Shown in pieces: positions 1 through 9,530 of a stretch of DNA of 64,000 nt. Where the stretch lies: contig NZ_BBYF01000003.1 of assembly GCF_001894745.1 (NCBI RefSeq), forward strand, positions 682,001-746,000. The letters are read 5' to 3'. The position numbers were made by a program, and so were the translations under genes. Below the pieces are notes generated by a model. The model was not told where the DNA came from. It saw nothing but the letters and a program-made list of their open reading frames with translations, and did no database searches. This stretch comes from Paenibacillus sp. NAIST15-1. GTDB taxonomy: Bacteria > Bacillota > Bacilli > Paenibacillales > Paenibacillaceae. Position 1 is the stretch's first letter; each line of letters begins with the position of its first letter.

Positions 1-1079
1 ACGTCCTTCACGTCGCCAGTCAATACGCCAGCTTGAACGGCTGCACCAAGTGCAACCACTTCATCCGGGTTAACGCCTTTGTGAGGCTCTTTGCCTGTAA
101 GCTTCTTGATTGCTTCTTGTACCGCTGGGATACGAGTAGAACCGCCGACAAGAACGATCTTGTCGATGTCAGCAGGAGTCATGCCTGCATCTTGCATCGC
201 TTGGCGAGTTGGGCCAAGTGTACGCTCAACCAAGTTCTCAGACAATTCTTCGAACTTCGCACGAGTCAAGTTTACTTCCAAGTGCTGAGGCACTCCATCA
301 ACAACCGTGATGAACGGCAAGCTGATTGTTGTTGTCATTACGCCGGACAATTCTTTTTTCGCTTTTTCAGCAGCATCTTTCAAGCGTTGCACTGCTGCTT
401 TGTCTTTAGCCAAGTCAATGCCATGCTCTTTCTTGAATTCTGCAGCCAAGTAATCGATGATAACTTGGTCGAAGTCGTCGCCGCCCAATTGGTTGTCGCC
501 GCTTGTCGCTTTAACTTCGAAGAAGCCGTCGCCGAGCTCAAGGATCGATACGTCGAATGTACCGCCGCCCAAGTCGTATACAAGGATCGTTTGATCGTTT
601 TCTTTGTCTGCGCCGTAAGCAAGTGCTGCCGCTGTAGGCTCGTTGACGATACGAAGAACTTCAAGACCTGCGATTTTACCAGCGTCCTTCGTTGCTTGAC
701 GTTGGGAATCGTTGAAGTATGCAGGAACTGTAATTACGGCTTGAGTAACCGGTTGACCCAAATAAGCTTCTGCATCGGATTTCAATTTTTGCAAAATGAT
801 TGCGGAAAGCTCTTGCGGTGTGAAGTCTTTGCCATCAATTGATGTTTTATGGTTTGTTCCCATATGACGCTTAATGGAGATCACGGTACGATCAGGATTT
901 GTGATCGCTTGACGCTTCGCTGTTTCACCAACAACGCGCTCTCCATCCTTCTTGAAACCTAATACGGAAGGGGTTGTGCGCGCACCTTCTGGGTTCGGGA
1001 TAACGACAGCTTCGCCGCCTTCCATAACCGCAACGCAAGAGTTTGTTGTACCTAAGTCAATACCAATTACTTTACTCAT
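1..1079 (-). CDS. dnaK: Molecular chaperone DnaK (Hsp70), N-terminal part; cut by window edge
   Basis: Hsp70 ATPase that folds and protects proteins in the cytoplasm with DnaJ and GrpE. About 359 codons are present, covering the nucleotide-binding domain; the substrate-binding half lies outside the window. Read on the minus strand it begins [18 protein letters not shown] (phosphate loop 1), then shows [11 protein letters not shown], the phosphate-2 motif [12 protein letters not shown] and the adenosine motif [11 protein letters not shown], all diagnostic of DnaK. The ATG at 1079 has an AGAGGAGG ribosome site just upstream. It follows grpE with about 100 bases between them and is the last visible gene of the hrcA-chaperonin-grpE-dnaK operon, so it should be controlled from the CIRCE site near 4577. 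Identity is certain; only truncation limits the call. Confidence 0.98.
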   Translation of the reverse strand, partial: MSKVIGIDLGTTNSCVAVMEGGEAVVIPNPEGARTTPSVLGFKKDGERVVGETAKRQAITNPDRTVISIKRHMGTNHKTSIDGKDFTPQELSAIILQKLKSDAEAYLGQPVTQAVITVPAYFNDSQRQATKDAGKIAGLEVLRIVNEPTAAALAYGADKENDQTILVYDLGGGTFDVSILELGDGFFEVKATSGDNQLGGDDFDQVIIDYLAAEFKKEHGIDLAKDKAAVQRLKDAAEKAKKELSGVMTTTISLPFITVVDGVPQHLEVNLTRAKFEELSENLVERTLGPTRQAMQDAGMTPADIDKIVLVGGSTRIPAVQEAIKKLTGKEPHKGVNPDEVVALGAAVQAGVLTGDVKD

Positions 1080-1180
1080 GAATATATCCTCCTCTAACTA
1101 ACTTCGATTCTCATTTATCATGAATTTCTTAATGTGATGTGCTCATACATTGGCCGTGTAATCCGGCTTGTACGTTCACG

Positions 1181-1786
1181 TTATCCGCTAACTTTGACCA
1201 TTGCCGGACGCAATACTTTGTCCTTCAGCAAGTAGCCCTTCTGCAGTTCTTCAACTACAGTGCCTTCTTCAAATTCATCAGTTTCGACTGTCATTACCGC
1301 TTGATGGAATTCTGGATTGAAAGGCTGGCCGACAGCTTCCATCGGCTTCACACCTTCCTGCTCCAGCACTTGGCCCAACTGGCGGAAGATCATGTCTACC
1401 CCTTTGATGAATGATTCAGCTTCGCTCGCCGCTTGCTCAGTTGCAAGTGCGCGCTCGAAGTTGTCGAGCACAGGAAGCAGCTCGGTAACGAGCTTCGCAG
1501 AAGCATACTTCGCGAGATCTTCCTTCTCCTTCAGTGTGCGGCGGCGGAAGTTATCGAAATCTGCCTGCGCACGCAAGAAGCGCTGCTGGTATTCCTCTGC
1601 TTCTGCTTTTGCTTTGGCAAGCTCAGCATCCTCCACTGCACCTTCGCTCGAAGAAGTATTCCCTTCGCTGGACTCCGCTGTCGCGTTATCAGCAGCAGGA
1701 ATGTCTTCTGTATGATTATGGGCAGCTTGTGCCGCCTCTTCATTCATCGTTTCAGTTGCAATGTTCTCTTCTTTTTCTGGGTTCAA
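1181..1786 (-). CDS. grpE: Nucleotide exchange factor GrpE
   Basis: Cochaperone that releases ADP from DnaK. About 201 residues: an acidic, low-complexity N-terminus rich in Glu and Ala, a long coiled-coil helix, then the conserved core with LLPVLDNFERAL, a GVDMIFRQL segment and the C-terminal beta domain ending LRPAMVKVSG. An in-frame ATG exists at 1822, but GGGGAGG lies inside that reading frame at 1795-1800, eight bases before a TTG at 1786, so I take the TTG as the true start; the extra 12 codons would have no good ribosome site. It lies between the chaperonin gene and dnaK in the heat-shock operon. Confidence 0.95.
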   Translation of the reverse strand: MNPEKEENIATETMNEEAAQAAHNHTEDIPAADNATAESSEGNTSSSEGAVEDAELAKAKAEAEEYQQRFLRAQADFDNFRRRTLKEKEDLAKYASAKLVTELLPVLDNFERALATEQAASEAESFIKGVDMIFRQLGQVLEQEGVKPMEAVGQPFNPEFHQAVMTVETDEFEEGTVVEELQKGYLLKDKVLRPAMVKVSG

Positions 1787-1875
1787 CCCCTTCACCTCCC
1801 CTTCGTAGTTCAATACTTTCATCTATAGTTGATATACATTGTTACCTAGTTTTAGCTCAGGCGAGCGTTCTCCAA

Positions 1876-3471
1876 TCAGGATTGTGCTCTCATCTTAATT
1901 ACCGTATGGATGCGAAGCACCGCTGCGGCTACTTCTCCTGCAGCACGCAAAGCATGCAGCTTCACGGCTGCCGGGTCATAAATGCCCGCCTGTGCATAAT
2001 CGAGCAATGCTCCTGAATCGCAGTCAATGCCGATTGCATCATTGTTCGAGGCAAGCTGCGCCGCGCGCGCCTCCTCCAGCTTCTCAAGCGGATTGAATCC
2101 GGCATTGAGCACGATCTGTGCCATTGGCTTGCGCAGTGCCTGTGCGACGGCAGCGATGCCGAATGCCTCCATGCCGCGCACACTCTCGCGGTAGCGCTCC
2201 AGCCGATAGGCGAGCGCTACCTCTGTCGTGCCTCCGCCAGGAAGCACGCCGCCTTGAATGGCGGCCTGCAGCGCGGAGGCGGCATCTTGGGCGATGCGTG
2301 CTCGCTCGCCCACCACCTCGCGCGTGCTTGCGCCGACGATGAGCGTCACCTGCGGGCGATGCGGCGCCGAAGCTGGATCCGGGACGGAGCCGGCATCGGC
2401 GTTCCGGGCTGTGTGGCCCGGCTGTGCCGGGGCATACAGCCGTACGCGCTCCAGGCGCTCATCGTAGCGAGCGCAGGCGGTGCGCCCGAGCAGCGGCTCC
2501 AGCTCGCTGCGCTGCTTCGCAAGCGCTGTGCGCTTCAGCGGCTTGGCACCGCTTAGCCGGCAGACGCGTATAATATCCTCGCGGCTAACGCGCTGCACGA
2601 CCATCATATCGTGATCCAGACAATATTGTTCCGCATCGGGATGAATACCGCGCTCCAGTACGATAAATCCTACACCAAGCTCGTTAAGTTGTTCGAGCAT
2701 ATGCATAAAACGAGCCTGTTCCGCCATATACTGCTGGAAGCCAGCTTCCGTCGTCAGCAGCTGCTCATCAAGCGCCACTGGCTCCAAGCTGTCCTGCAAT
2801 ACGAGTACCCGGCAGTTCAATCGCTCTGGCAGCCAATCCCGCTGCAGCGGCTTCTGCTTGAGCATTACACCGTGGAACCATTCATTCTCTGCCTTCTCAT
2901 GCGCGACAATACTGTCTGCATACCGATAATTCGTTTGTCCTAGCTGTTCCCAGCCTACCGCCTGTCCGGCTTCAAGCACGAGCTGCACAATATCCTTTTG
3001 CTCTCGTCCTGCTATATGTACAGCGCGATGGAGCCGATCATCACTCCATCCGCTGAGCGGCACCGCGCGATGGCGAAGTTCCTCGCATGCGGCCGCAACC
3101 CCATGCATAAGTCCTGTAACCACCTTAGCTGCTGGAACACCGCGTGTGACTTGGGCTACTCCCTCTTGTACCAATGCACCTGCAAGGACGGTAGCCGTAG
3201 TCGTGCCGTCGCCTACTTCATGCTGCTGTGCACGCGCCACTTGAATGAGCAGCTTGGCAGCCGGGTGGGATACGTCCATCTTCTCTAGAATCGTAACCCC
3301 GTCATTCGTAATAATGACCTCGCCGTCACCCCCAACGAGCATGACATCAAGACCCTTAGGACCTAGCGTTCCTTCTACTGCTGCGCACAAGGCACGAACA
3401 GCCCCTGCATTATTGAGAAGCGTCGCATAACGCTCATCGGTCTCCTGCACATGCCCGCTTGCTTGAGTCAT
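1876..3471 (-). CDS. Archaeal-like (thermosome-related, group III type) Hsp60 chaperonin
   Basis: A 531-residue chaperonin that is not GroEL. It carries the Hsp60 ATP-site motifs LGPKGLD (about residues 36-42), NDGVTIL (56-62) and [10 protein letters not shown] (87-96), and the late motif [15 protein letters not shown] (near 410), whose form is closer to the archaeal thermosome/CCT type than to GroEL. It lacks the Gly/Met-rich GroEL tail, and no groES lies beside it. Archaeal-like group III chaperonins linked to dnaK operons are known from some Bacillota such as Carboxydothermus; assignment to that group here is inference from motifs and location. The ATG has a strong AAGGAGG site. The gene sits between hrcA (27 bases away) and grpE, so it should be repressed by HrcA. 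The segment around residues 345-370 is rich in Ala, Pro and Asp and may be a poorly conserved insertion. Confidence 0.88.
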   Translation of the reverse strand: MTQASGHVQETDERYATLLNNAGAVRALCAAVEGTLGPKGLDVMLVGGDGEVIITNDGVTILEKMDVSHPAAKLLIQVARAQQHEVGDGTTTATVLAGALVQEGVAQVTRGVPAAKVVTGLMHGVAAACEELRHRAVPLSGWSDDRLHRAVHIAGREQKDIVQLVLEAGQAVGWEQLGQTNYRYADSIVAHEKAENEWFHGVMLKQKPLQRDWLPERLNCRVLVLQDSLEPVALDEQLLTTEAGFQQYMAEQARFMHMLEQLNELGVGFIVLERGIHPDAEQYCLDHDMMVVQRVSREDIIRVCRLSGAKPLKRTALAKQRSELEPLLGRTACARYDERLERVRLYAPAQPGHTARNADAGSVPDPASAPHRPQVTLIVGASTREVVGERARIAQDAASALQAAIQGGVLPGGGTTEVALAYRLERYRESVRGMEAFGIAAVAQALRKPMAQIVLNAGFNPLEKLEEARAAQLASNNDAIGIDCDSGALLDYAQAGIYDPAAVKLHALRAAGEVAAAVLRIHTVIKMRAQS

Positions 3472-3497
3472 GACGACGCCTCCTTTACCTTGATTCG

Positions 3498-4526
3498 TTA
3501 TTTATTCCAGCGCTGCGGCAGCAACGCAAATTGACTCGTTAAATGATTCATCAAATTGATGACCTTCGCATATTCCATGCGTGTTGGTCCCAATACGCCT
3601 ATCGTACCCAACGTCTGGCCATCTATCGTATATGTCGCCGTAATCAAACTGCAATTGGCAATCGCCTCATGTGGATTTTCCTGCCCGATACGGACTTGGA
3701 TACCGGTGGGCGCACTGCCTACGACCTTGATAAGCGTCGGTGTTTCCTCAAGCAGCTCCCAGATCGTCTTAATCTTATCAACGTCCTTGAACTCAGGCTG
3801 CGCCAACATATTGGTTGTTCCGCTCAAGAATACTTCACGATGGTTGTCATCCCCGATGAGCACACTCTCAACCAGTGTCATCAGTTCTTGCACATGAGAG
3901 ACGTATCTGCCCATCTCATTGCCGACCTCGGTATATAATTGAGAACGAAGCTTATATAATGGAACACCGACGAGCTTCGCGTTGAGCAAGTTCACAACCT
4001 GCTCAAGCTCCGACACCGAGATCCCCGGAGGGATCGGTACTGTCTTATTCTCAACATGCCCCGTATTGGTAACAACAATAGCTACTGCAGTATCCTCGTT
4101 CAGCGGAAGCAGCTGAAAATGGCGGAAGGAAGCTTCAAATACTTCTGGGCCGAGCGCAATCGACGTATAGTTCGTCATCTGCGACAATATCGAAGCCGTA
4201 TGCTGCACGATTTCTTCCATTGCCGTTATTTTTTCCGCGAACGCGGATTTCAATCGGCCAACCTCTTCACTCGACAACTTATCCAACTGAACTAAGTTAT
4301 CAACATAGTAGCGATATCCCTTTTGGGAAGGAATGCGACCTGCAGACGTATGCGGCTGCTCCAAAAAGCCGAGCTCTTCCAGATCGGCCATCTCATTGCG
4401 AATGGTCGCCGGACTAAATCCGACATCGCCGCGCTTGGAGATGCTGCGGGAACCCACCGGTTCCGCAAAACGGATATAATCATCAATGATGGCATTCAAA
4501 ATCATACGTTGTCGTTCCGTCAACAT
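3498..4526 (-). CDS. hrcA: Heat-inducible transcription repressor HrcA
   Basis: Repressor of class I heat-shock genes; binds CIRCE and is normally kept active by GroEL. About 342 residues. The N-terminal winged helix begins MLTERQRMIL and includes GSRSISKR, FSPATIRNEMADLEELG and PHTSAGRIPSQKGYRYYVD, the HrcA signature. The C-terminal part contains the GAF-like dimerisation/inserted domain. Although the frame stays open to 4574, AGGAGG at 4535-4540 lies eight bases before the ATG at 4526, which also matches the usual HrcA start. It is the first gene of the operon and its 5' leader contains the CIRCE element, so it should repress itself. Confidence 0.97.
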   Translation of the reverse strand: MLTERQRMILNAIIDDYIRFAEPVGSRSISKRGDVGFSPATIRNEMADLEELGFLEQPHTSAGRIPSQKGYRYYVDNLVQLDKLSSEEVGRLKSAFAEKITAMEEIVQHTASILSQMTNYTSIALGPEVFEASFRHFQLLPLNEDTAVAIVVTNTGHVENKTVPIPPGISVSELEQVVNLLNAKLVGVPLYKLRSQLYTEVGNEMGRYVSHVQELMTLVESVLIGDDNHREVFLSGTTNMLAQPEFKDVDKIKTIWELLEETPTLIKVVGSAPTGIQVRIGQENPHEAIANCSLITATYTIDGQTLGTIGVLGPTRMEYAKVINLMNHLTSQFALLPQRWNK

Positions 4527-4563
4527 GCGCATTCCCTCCTCGTGAATGTTCTTGCTGTAGTCG

Positions 4564-4590
4564 TTAGCACTCATCAGCGTCGAGTGCTAA
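4564..4590. promoter_or_regulatory. CIRCE operator (HrcA binding site)
   Basis: A perfect 9-9-9 inverted repeat: TTAGCACTC, nine-base spacer, GAGTGCTAA, identical to the CIRCE consensus. It lies 38 bases upstream of the hrcA ATG and just downstream of a -35/-10 pair, the usual place for roadblock repression. The whole hrcA-chaperonin-grpE-dnaK operon should be under this one site. Confidence 0.97.
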
Positions 4591-4601
4591 CCGTTAATAC
4601 A

Positions 4602-4631
4602 AAAATACCAAACGGACGAGACCATTGTCAA
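4602..4631 (-). promoter_or_regulatory. Probable sigma-A promoter of the hrcA heat-shock operon
   Basis: On the minus strand a perfect -35 TTGACA (4631-4626) is followed, 18 bases on, by TATTTT (4607-4602). The start of transcription would fall right beside the CIRCE repeat, as in other class I heat-shock operons. The -10 is weak, so its exact position is uncertain. Confidence 0.65.
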
Positions 4632-4720
4632 GTCAGTTAGGTACTTTGGGCGTGCCTATTTTATCTGTAGAACCGTATTCAGCAGTATTATTGATCGAAT
4701 CCGACATGATTGTTGCCAAA

Positions 4721-4760
4721 CCACTATATCGTAAGGGCTTTATCTTCAATTATATAGTGG
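4721..4760. repeat. Isolated inverted repeat in a gene-poor stretch
   Basis: CCACTATAT (4721-4729) is matched by ATATAGTGG (4752-4760) with a 22-base loop. The surrounding stretch (4632 to about 5190) is AT-rich, has no convincing gene on either strand and separates the heat-shock operon from an IS3 relic. The hairpin has no T-run and no gene nearby that would make it a clear terminator; its role is unknown. Confidence 0.4.
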
Positions 4761-5194
4761 CTTGAATTGCCTGAATAGTAGACTAGGGAAAGAGTTTAGT
4801 GTCCTTACAATATTTAATAAAGTAAAAAACACTGCTTATCCTCTCTAAGTAGGTAAAAGTATTTTATTGTGTATTCTTAAAAATCATTTGTATCATTGAT
4901 TAATCCAGATGCGAAGAAGAGGAAGTTCTATAATCGAACCTATTTACCACCCAAAACAAGAGAGGAAGAATTATCTCACTCCGTTTCTTATCTTTGCTTC
5001 TAATGTCATCCTACAATTTACTCTAACCTTCATAACATGGTAAAATATAGGTAATAAATTGATTGGAAGGGGGGAGGAGATTGGAAGTTACGGCCATCAA
5101 AAAAATCGGGGAACTTTTACAAGAAACCAGACGTGCATCAAATATAAAATTAACTCACAACCTTCATTATAAATCAGTTGTCTCCTATGTATTA

Positions 5195-5331
5195 GGGCTT
5201 TCTCAGGCGTACATCCATTTTTACATTACGAACGATTACAAGCAAAGTTAAACGGTCTCAGTCCGATGGAACTCAGGATCAAGACCGCTTAATTGGTTCT
5301 TATTTTTTGTACTGTCTACTTGACGGGGTCA
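5195..5331 (+). pseudogene. Relic of the 3' end of an IS3-family transposase (OrfB) and its right end
   Basis: Reading from 5227 to 5292 gives YERLQAKLNGLSPMELRIKTA then stop, in pieces the typical C-terminus of IS150-group OrfB (the '(Y/H)NxERLQxKLNGLSPxExR' pattern). The preceding residues SQAYIHFY lie in a different frame and join at 5225-5226, where one base of an Asn codon is missing, so the gene is frameshifted. The catalytic core is absent. Downstream, TACTTGACGGGGTCA ending at 5331 looks like an IS3-type right end (elements end in CA). A small open frame starting at a TTG near 5079 after GGGGGGAGGAG runs into this relic; I see no family for its first 40 codons. Confidence 0.7.
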
Positions 5332-5388
5332 GTCCTTTTGTACCTGATTTAGGGTCTCTAATATAACCACTTCCGGATCTTCACCAAA

Positions 5389-5850
5389 TCAATCCAGCAC
5401 CTTCATCACTGCGATCTCATCACAGCAATGGAGCTTGCTGCAATGAATGCAATCCGTCCATACCTTCTCTGGGAAGATCTCTTTTTCTACAATATCGAAG
5501 CCATTTTTCTGAAAGAACTTCGATTCATAGGTTAAGGCCATAACTTTGGGAATAGCTCGCGCCTTTGCTTCTATTAGCAGTTCATCCACTAGCATTGTTC
5601 CGATGCCTCTCCCTTTAAAATCAGGCGATATGCCCAATGAGCGAATTTCAACCAAGTCAGCTCCAAGCTGGCAGAGCGAGCCGCAGCCAATTAGCTCCCC
5701 TTCCCATTCGGCAACGACAAAATGCTCAATCTGCTTCGCCAGCACCTCTCTGGAACGAGGAAGCATAATTCCTTGCTGTGCATAAAATTGAATAAGCTCT
5801 GCCAATGATTCAATATCGTTCTCATCTGCCTTGCGAATCGTTGCTACCAT
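5389..5850 (-). CDS. GNAT-family N-acetyltransferase (ArgA-like type)
   Basis: About 153 residues with the GNAT acetyl-CoA fold: a first strand VATIRKADENDIESLAEL, the core VEIRSLGISPDFKGRGIGT carrying the pyrophosphate-binding R/Q-x-x-G-x-G/A loop (KGRGIG), and FFQKNGF in the last strands. The tail WTDCIHCSKLHCCDEIAV with clustered cysteines resembles the end of short bacterial N-acetylglutamate-synthase-like acetyltransferases. The substrate cannot be told. The frame is open to 5910, but GGAGG sits ten bases before the ATG at 5850. It stands alone between the IS relic and the hemW terminator, so it is probably a single-gene unit. Confidence 0.85.
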   Translation of the reverse strand: MVATIRKADENDIESLAELIQFYAQQGIMLPRSREVLAKQIEHFVVAEWEGELIGCGSLCQLGADLVEIRSLGISPDFKGRGIGTMLVDELLIEAKARAIPKVMALTYESKFFQKNGFDIVEKEIFPEKVWTDCIHCSKLHCCDEIAVMKVLD

Positions 5851-6152
5851 AAGTATAGTCCCTCCAACCCAATCTCTATCTACTGGATGTACATCTCTGT
5901 TCGACTCCAAAATATGTACGTATTAATATACAACCAACTGCATATATTATCAAGACTATTTTTACCTGCTTCTTCCTTATGTGTAACCGCCATATTAGCG
6001 ACTTCAAGCAACATCATGTCCATTACTCTTTATGTAAAATACGTAAACGAAGAGAGGCCTGAGCAGATTCTGATGATACCTCTACAGACATAGCGACTAT
6101 TACAGGCAGGCACCATATCGGAATTATTCCTTCTCTTTTTACAACAAATAAA

Positions 6153-6195
6153 AAAACGAGCAAGAGAAACAAATCCATGTTCTCAAGCTCGTTTT
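6153..6195. terminator. Terminator downstream of the lepA-hemW region
   Basis: AAAACGAGC (6153-6161) pairs with GCTCGTTTT (6187-6195), with an inner GAGAA/TTCTC pair; both sides end in A or T runs, so it can work in both directions. It lies about 95 bases after the hemW stop. The rest of the stretch 5851-6290 shows no gene, only the upstream region of the acetyltransferase. Confidence 0.8.
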
Positions 6196-6290
6196 ATCAA
6201 TCATTGTATCTATTACTGTACCTGCTACAATACAATACGGTTACGATGCCGTTGCCCGTTTAGAGACCAGCCATCCTTATCGTCGTACTG

Positions 6291-7493
6291 TTATTCTTTC
6301 GCAGTGAGCGTACCTACAAACTCTCCGAACACATTATTGCCAAACAGCAGTCCTTGCTCCGTCAAACGGTATCCGTCATCTGTAGCTTCGATTAACCCCT
6401 GTTTCAACAGTCGGCGAATCGGATCAGAGAATACTTTATCCAGCAGCGCCCCATTGAACTGCGTCGCGAAGCGTGTGCTGCTCACACCCTCCAGCAAGCG
6501 AAGACCAACCATCATGAAGTCCTCCATCGCTTCACTCTCTTCAATGGTGAACGAATCGAGTCTCGGCAAGCTCTGCTTGCAGGCCTCCACATAGGGATTA
6601 ACGCCTTTAATGTTCAGATGGCGCCCCCGATTCACATAACCGTGCGCACCTGCACCAATGCCATAGTAATCCTCATTGCGCCAGTAGACGGTGTTATGAC
6701 GGCTCTCATAGCCAGGCTTCGCAAAATTACTGATCTCATATTGCCCATATCCAGCTGCCTTCATCCGATCCATAATGAGCATATACATATCCAGCTCATC
6801 CTCTTCGCTAGGCAGCGGAAGCTCATTGCGATGGTACATGGCATGGAACAAAGTGTTCTCTTCTACCTTCAGGCTGTATATCGACAAATGAGGCAAATTC
6901 AGCTCCAATGCCTTCGTCACACTATGATCGAGCATTTCGACCGTCTGATTCGGCAAGCCGAACATCAAGTCGATGGACATATTGCTGAAGCCCGCCTTAT
7001 GCGCATTCTCAATACTGCGATACACATCATCCGTATTATGGATGCGGCCAATGCCATGAAGAAGGTCGTTATTAAACGACTGGACTCCGAAGCTGATCCG
7101 GTTCACTCCTCCGTCTCGCATCGCCCGCAGCTTGTCTAAATCCGTCGTACCCGGGTTGGATTCCATACTGAACTCAATCGAGGGACTCCAGTTCGGAAAT
7201 GCCTTACGAACAGACTCCAAGAAGTAAGACATTTGATCTGGCGTCAAGACCGTCGGGGTACCGCCGCCTACAAATATTGTGTCAATGACGCCTGGAGGAT
7301 ACTGCTCCACTGTATATGCCATCTCCTGCTCCATCGCCCGCAAATAATCCATAACAGGCTGTCCTTTCAGTACGTAGGAGTTAAAGTCACAGTAATGGCA
7401 TTTGTTCGTACAAAATGGAATATGAATATATACCGCGCGTGGAGCACGTGCCGGTATTGATGCTTGCTCTGGTGAAGGTTGATTCGCCGGCAT
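6291..7493 (-). CDS. hemW: Radical SAM family heme chaperone HemW
   Basis: Radical SAM protein, formerly called an oxygen-independent coproporphyrinogen oxidase, now known as a heme chaperone. 400 residues. The [4Fe-4S]/SAM motif CTNKCHYC (CxxxCxxC) is at about 28-35 within YIHIPFC, followed by FVGGGTPT, ESNPGT, and RISFGVQSFN, the standard HemW order. It lacks the extra N-terminal cysteine-region length of true HemN. AAAGGAGGG precedes the ATG. It lies downstream of lepA as in B. subtilis, separated by a terminator-like hairpin, with its own terminator after it. Confidence 0.95.
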   Translation of the reverse strand: MPANQPSPEQASIPARAPRAVYIHIPFCTNKCHYCDFNSYVLKGQPVMDYLRAMEQEMAYTVEQYPPGVIDTIFVGGGTPTVLTPDQMSYFLESVRKAFPNWSPSIEFSMESNPGTTDLDKLRAMRDGGVNRISFGVQSFNNDLLHGIGRIHNTDDVYRSIENAHKAGFSNMSIDLMFGLPNQTVEMLDHSVTKALELNLPHLSIYSLKVEENTLFHAMYHRNELPLPSEEDELDMYMLIMDRMKAAGYGQYEISNFAKPGYESRHNTVYWRNEDYYGIGAGAHGYVNRGRHLNIKGVNPYVEACKQSLPRLDSFTIEESEAMEDFMMVGLRLLEGVSSTRFATQFNGALLDKVFSDPIRRLLKQGLIEATDDGYRLTEQGLLFGNNVFGEFVGTLTAKE

Positions 7494-7552
7494 GGCGAGA
7501 CCCTCCTTTCATGGCTGTATGACACCAGCCTATCTATAATAATGATCTTTCT

Positions 7553-7583
7553 AAAAAAGAGGAGGCGTTCCGCCCCCTCCTCC
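7553..7583 (-). terminator. Intrinsic terminator after lepA
   Basis: Directly after the lepA stop, on the minus strand, a GC-rich hairpin (GGAGGAGG ... CCTCCTC) is followed by TTTTTT. It lies between lepA and hemW, so hemW is probably transcribed partly by readthrough or from its own promoter. Confidence 0.75.
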
Positions 7584-7586
7584 GAA

Positions 7587-9404
7587 TTAGTTATCGTCGA
7601 TTTTCAATACGGCCATGAACGCTTCCTGCGGCACCTCAACGCTGCCGACCTGCTTCATGCGCTTCTTCCCTTCCTTCTGCTTCTCAAGAAGCTTCCGCTT
7701 ACGGGAAATATCGCCGCCGTAACATTTCGCGAGTACATTTTTACGCATTGCCTTAACCGTTTCACGCGCAATAATCTTCGTTCCGATAGACGCCTGAACC
7801 GGTACCTCGAACATTTGACGCGGAATAAGCCCACGCAGCTTCTCACAAATGAGTTTACCGCGATGGTAAGCACGATCCTTGTGCACGATAACAGACAGCG
7901 CATCGACTTGCTCGTTGTTAAGCATGATGTCCATCTTCACAAGATTAGACCTGCGGTAACCGGACAATTCATAGTCGAAGGATGCATATCCTTTTGTGCT
8001 TGATTTCAATTGATCGAAGAAGTCATATACGATCTCCGACAATGGAATTTGATACGTAATCGTTACCCGAGTCGTATCCAGATACTGCATATCCACGAAA
8101 TCACCGCGTTTGCCTTGGCACAGTTCCATAATCGCTCCGACGAAATCGTTAGGAACGATAATAGATGCTTTGACATAAGGCTCTTCTACAAAATCGATCT
8201 TTCCCTGCTCTGGATAATTCGACGGGTTATCGATGTCTAGAGAAGTGCCATTCGTCAACGTAACGCGATAGATAACGCTTGGTGCTGTCGTAATGAGCGG
8301 AATATTGAATTCACGCTCAATTCTCTCCTGGATAATCTCCATATGCAGAAGACCAAGGAAGCCACAGCGGAAACCAAAGCCAAGCGCTGAGGAAGTTTCC
8401 GGTTCGAATGTAAGAGACGCATCGTTCAATTGCAGCTTCTCCAACGCATCCCGCAGATCGTTATAATCCGATGTTTCGATCGGATACAAGCCGCAGAATA
8501 CCATTGGATTGATCCGACGGTAACCTGGAAGCGGCTCCAGAGTCGGCTTCTTCGCATCCGTGATCGTATCACCGACACGAGTATCCCCTACATTTTTAAT
8601 ACCGGCTACAACAAAGCCAACATCGCCAACATTAAGTTCATCGACAATTGACATGCGCGGCTTGAACGCACCAACCTCGATAACTTCAAATGTCTTATCC
8701 GTTGCCATCATTTTAATTTTGCTGCCCGCGCGAATTGCACCGTCGATAACGCGAACGTACACGATTACGCCTTTATACGGGTCATAATGGGAGTCGAAGA
8801 TAAGCGCCTTAAGCGGCTCTTCTGGATCCCCTGTTGGAGCAGGCACCTTCTGCACCACTTGCTCCAAAATCTCCTTAATTCCGATACCTGCTTTGGCAGA
8901 AGCATGAACCGCCTCAGAGCAATCCAGACCGATAACTTCTTCGATCTCCTGCTTCACACGGTCAGGCTCTGCACTTGGAAGGTCAATCTTATTAATAACC
9001 GGGATGATCTCCAGGTCATTATCTAGCGCCAAATATACGTTCGCCAGCGTCTGAGCCTCAATCCCTTGCGCAGCGTCTACAACGAGCAAGGCGCCTTCAC
9101 AAGCAGCCAAGCTGCGGGATACTTCGTACGTGAAGTCGACGTGTCCCGGTGTATCAATCAGGTTCAGGATATACTCTTCACCGTCATCTGCTGTGTAGTT
9201 CAAGCGCACAGCCTGCAATTTAATGGTTATCCCACGCTCACGCTCCAGATCCATCTGATCGAGTACTTGAGCTTGCATTTCACGGGACGTTAACGCCCCG
9301 GTATATTCTAATATCCGGTCGGCGAGTGTTGATTTACCATGGTCAATATGTGCTATGATGCAAAAATTCCGAATTTTCTTTTGTCGTGACAGCAATTCCG
9401 TCAT
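7587..9404 (-). CDS. lepA: Elongation factor 4 (LepA), ribosome back-translocase GTPase
   Basis: Translational GTPase that acts on stalled ribosomes. 605 residues, the normal length. G1 [10 protein letters not shown]2 with RGITIK, G3 DTPGHVDF, G4 NKIDLP, then EF-G-like domains and the LepA-specific C-terminal domain ([17 protein letters not shown], then [25 protein letters not shown]). The ribosome site is modest (GGTGGGGG about 13 bases before ATG). Neighbour order spoIIP-yqxA-lepA-hemW is the same as in B. subtilis. Confidence 0.98.
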   Translation of the reverse strand: MTELLSRQKKIRNFCIIAHIDHGKSTLADRILEYTGALTSREMQAQVLDQMDLERERGITIKLQAVRLNYTADDGEEYILNLIDTPGHVDFTYEVSRSLAACEGALLVVDAAQGIEAQTLANVYLALDNDLEIIPVINKIDLPSAEPDRVKQEIEEVIGLDCSEAVHASAKAGIGIKEILEQVVQKVPAPTGDPEEPLKALIFDSHYDPYKGVIVYVRVIDGAIRAGSKIKMMATDKTFEVIEVGAFKPRMSIVDELNVGDVGFVVAGIKNVGDTRVGDTITDAKKPTLEPLPGYRRINPMVFCGLYPIETSDYNDLRDALEKLQLNDASLTFEPETSSALGFGFRCGFLGLLHMEIIQERIEREFNIPLITTAPSVIYRVTLTNGTSLDIDNPSNYPEQGKIDFVEEPYVKASIIVPNDFVGAIMELCQGKRGDFVDMQYLDTTRVTITYQIPLSEIVYDFFDQLKSSTKGYASFDYELSGYRRSNLVKMDIMLNNEQVDALSVIVHKDRAYHRGKLICEKLRGLIPRQMFEVPVQASIGTKIIARETVKAMRKNVLAKCYGGDISRKRKLLEKQKEGKKRMKQVGSVEVPQEAFMAVLKIDDN

Positions 9405-9530
9405 TCGATTTCAATACCCCCACCACTATGCCAAGATTCAATTTATTTATTATACCGGAATGACCCTCTAACAGCAATGGGGGCATACAATCCTCTCATC
9501 CTGGTAACCTTTGAGGCACACACATGACGC

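Noticed and set aside
33-842. 269-codon plus-strand open frame
   Set aside because: Antisense to dnaK; Cys/Arg-rich sequence without any family pattern.
1317-2016. Several plus-strand frames over grpE and the chaperonin gene
   Set aside because: Shadow frames of grpE and the chaperonin; no start signals and low-complexity Ser/Cys/Leu-rich products.
5079-5251. 57-codon plus-strand frame from a TTG after a good ribosome site
   Set aside because: Its last part is the frameshifted IS3 OrfB tail and the rest has no recognisable family, so it is described with the relic instead of as a gene.
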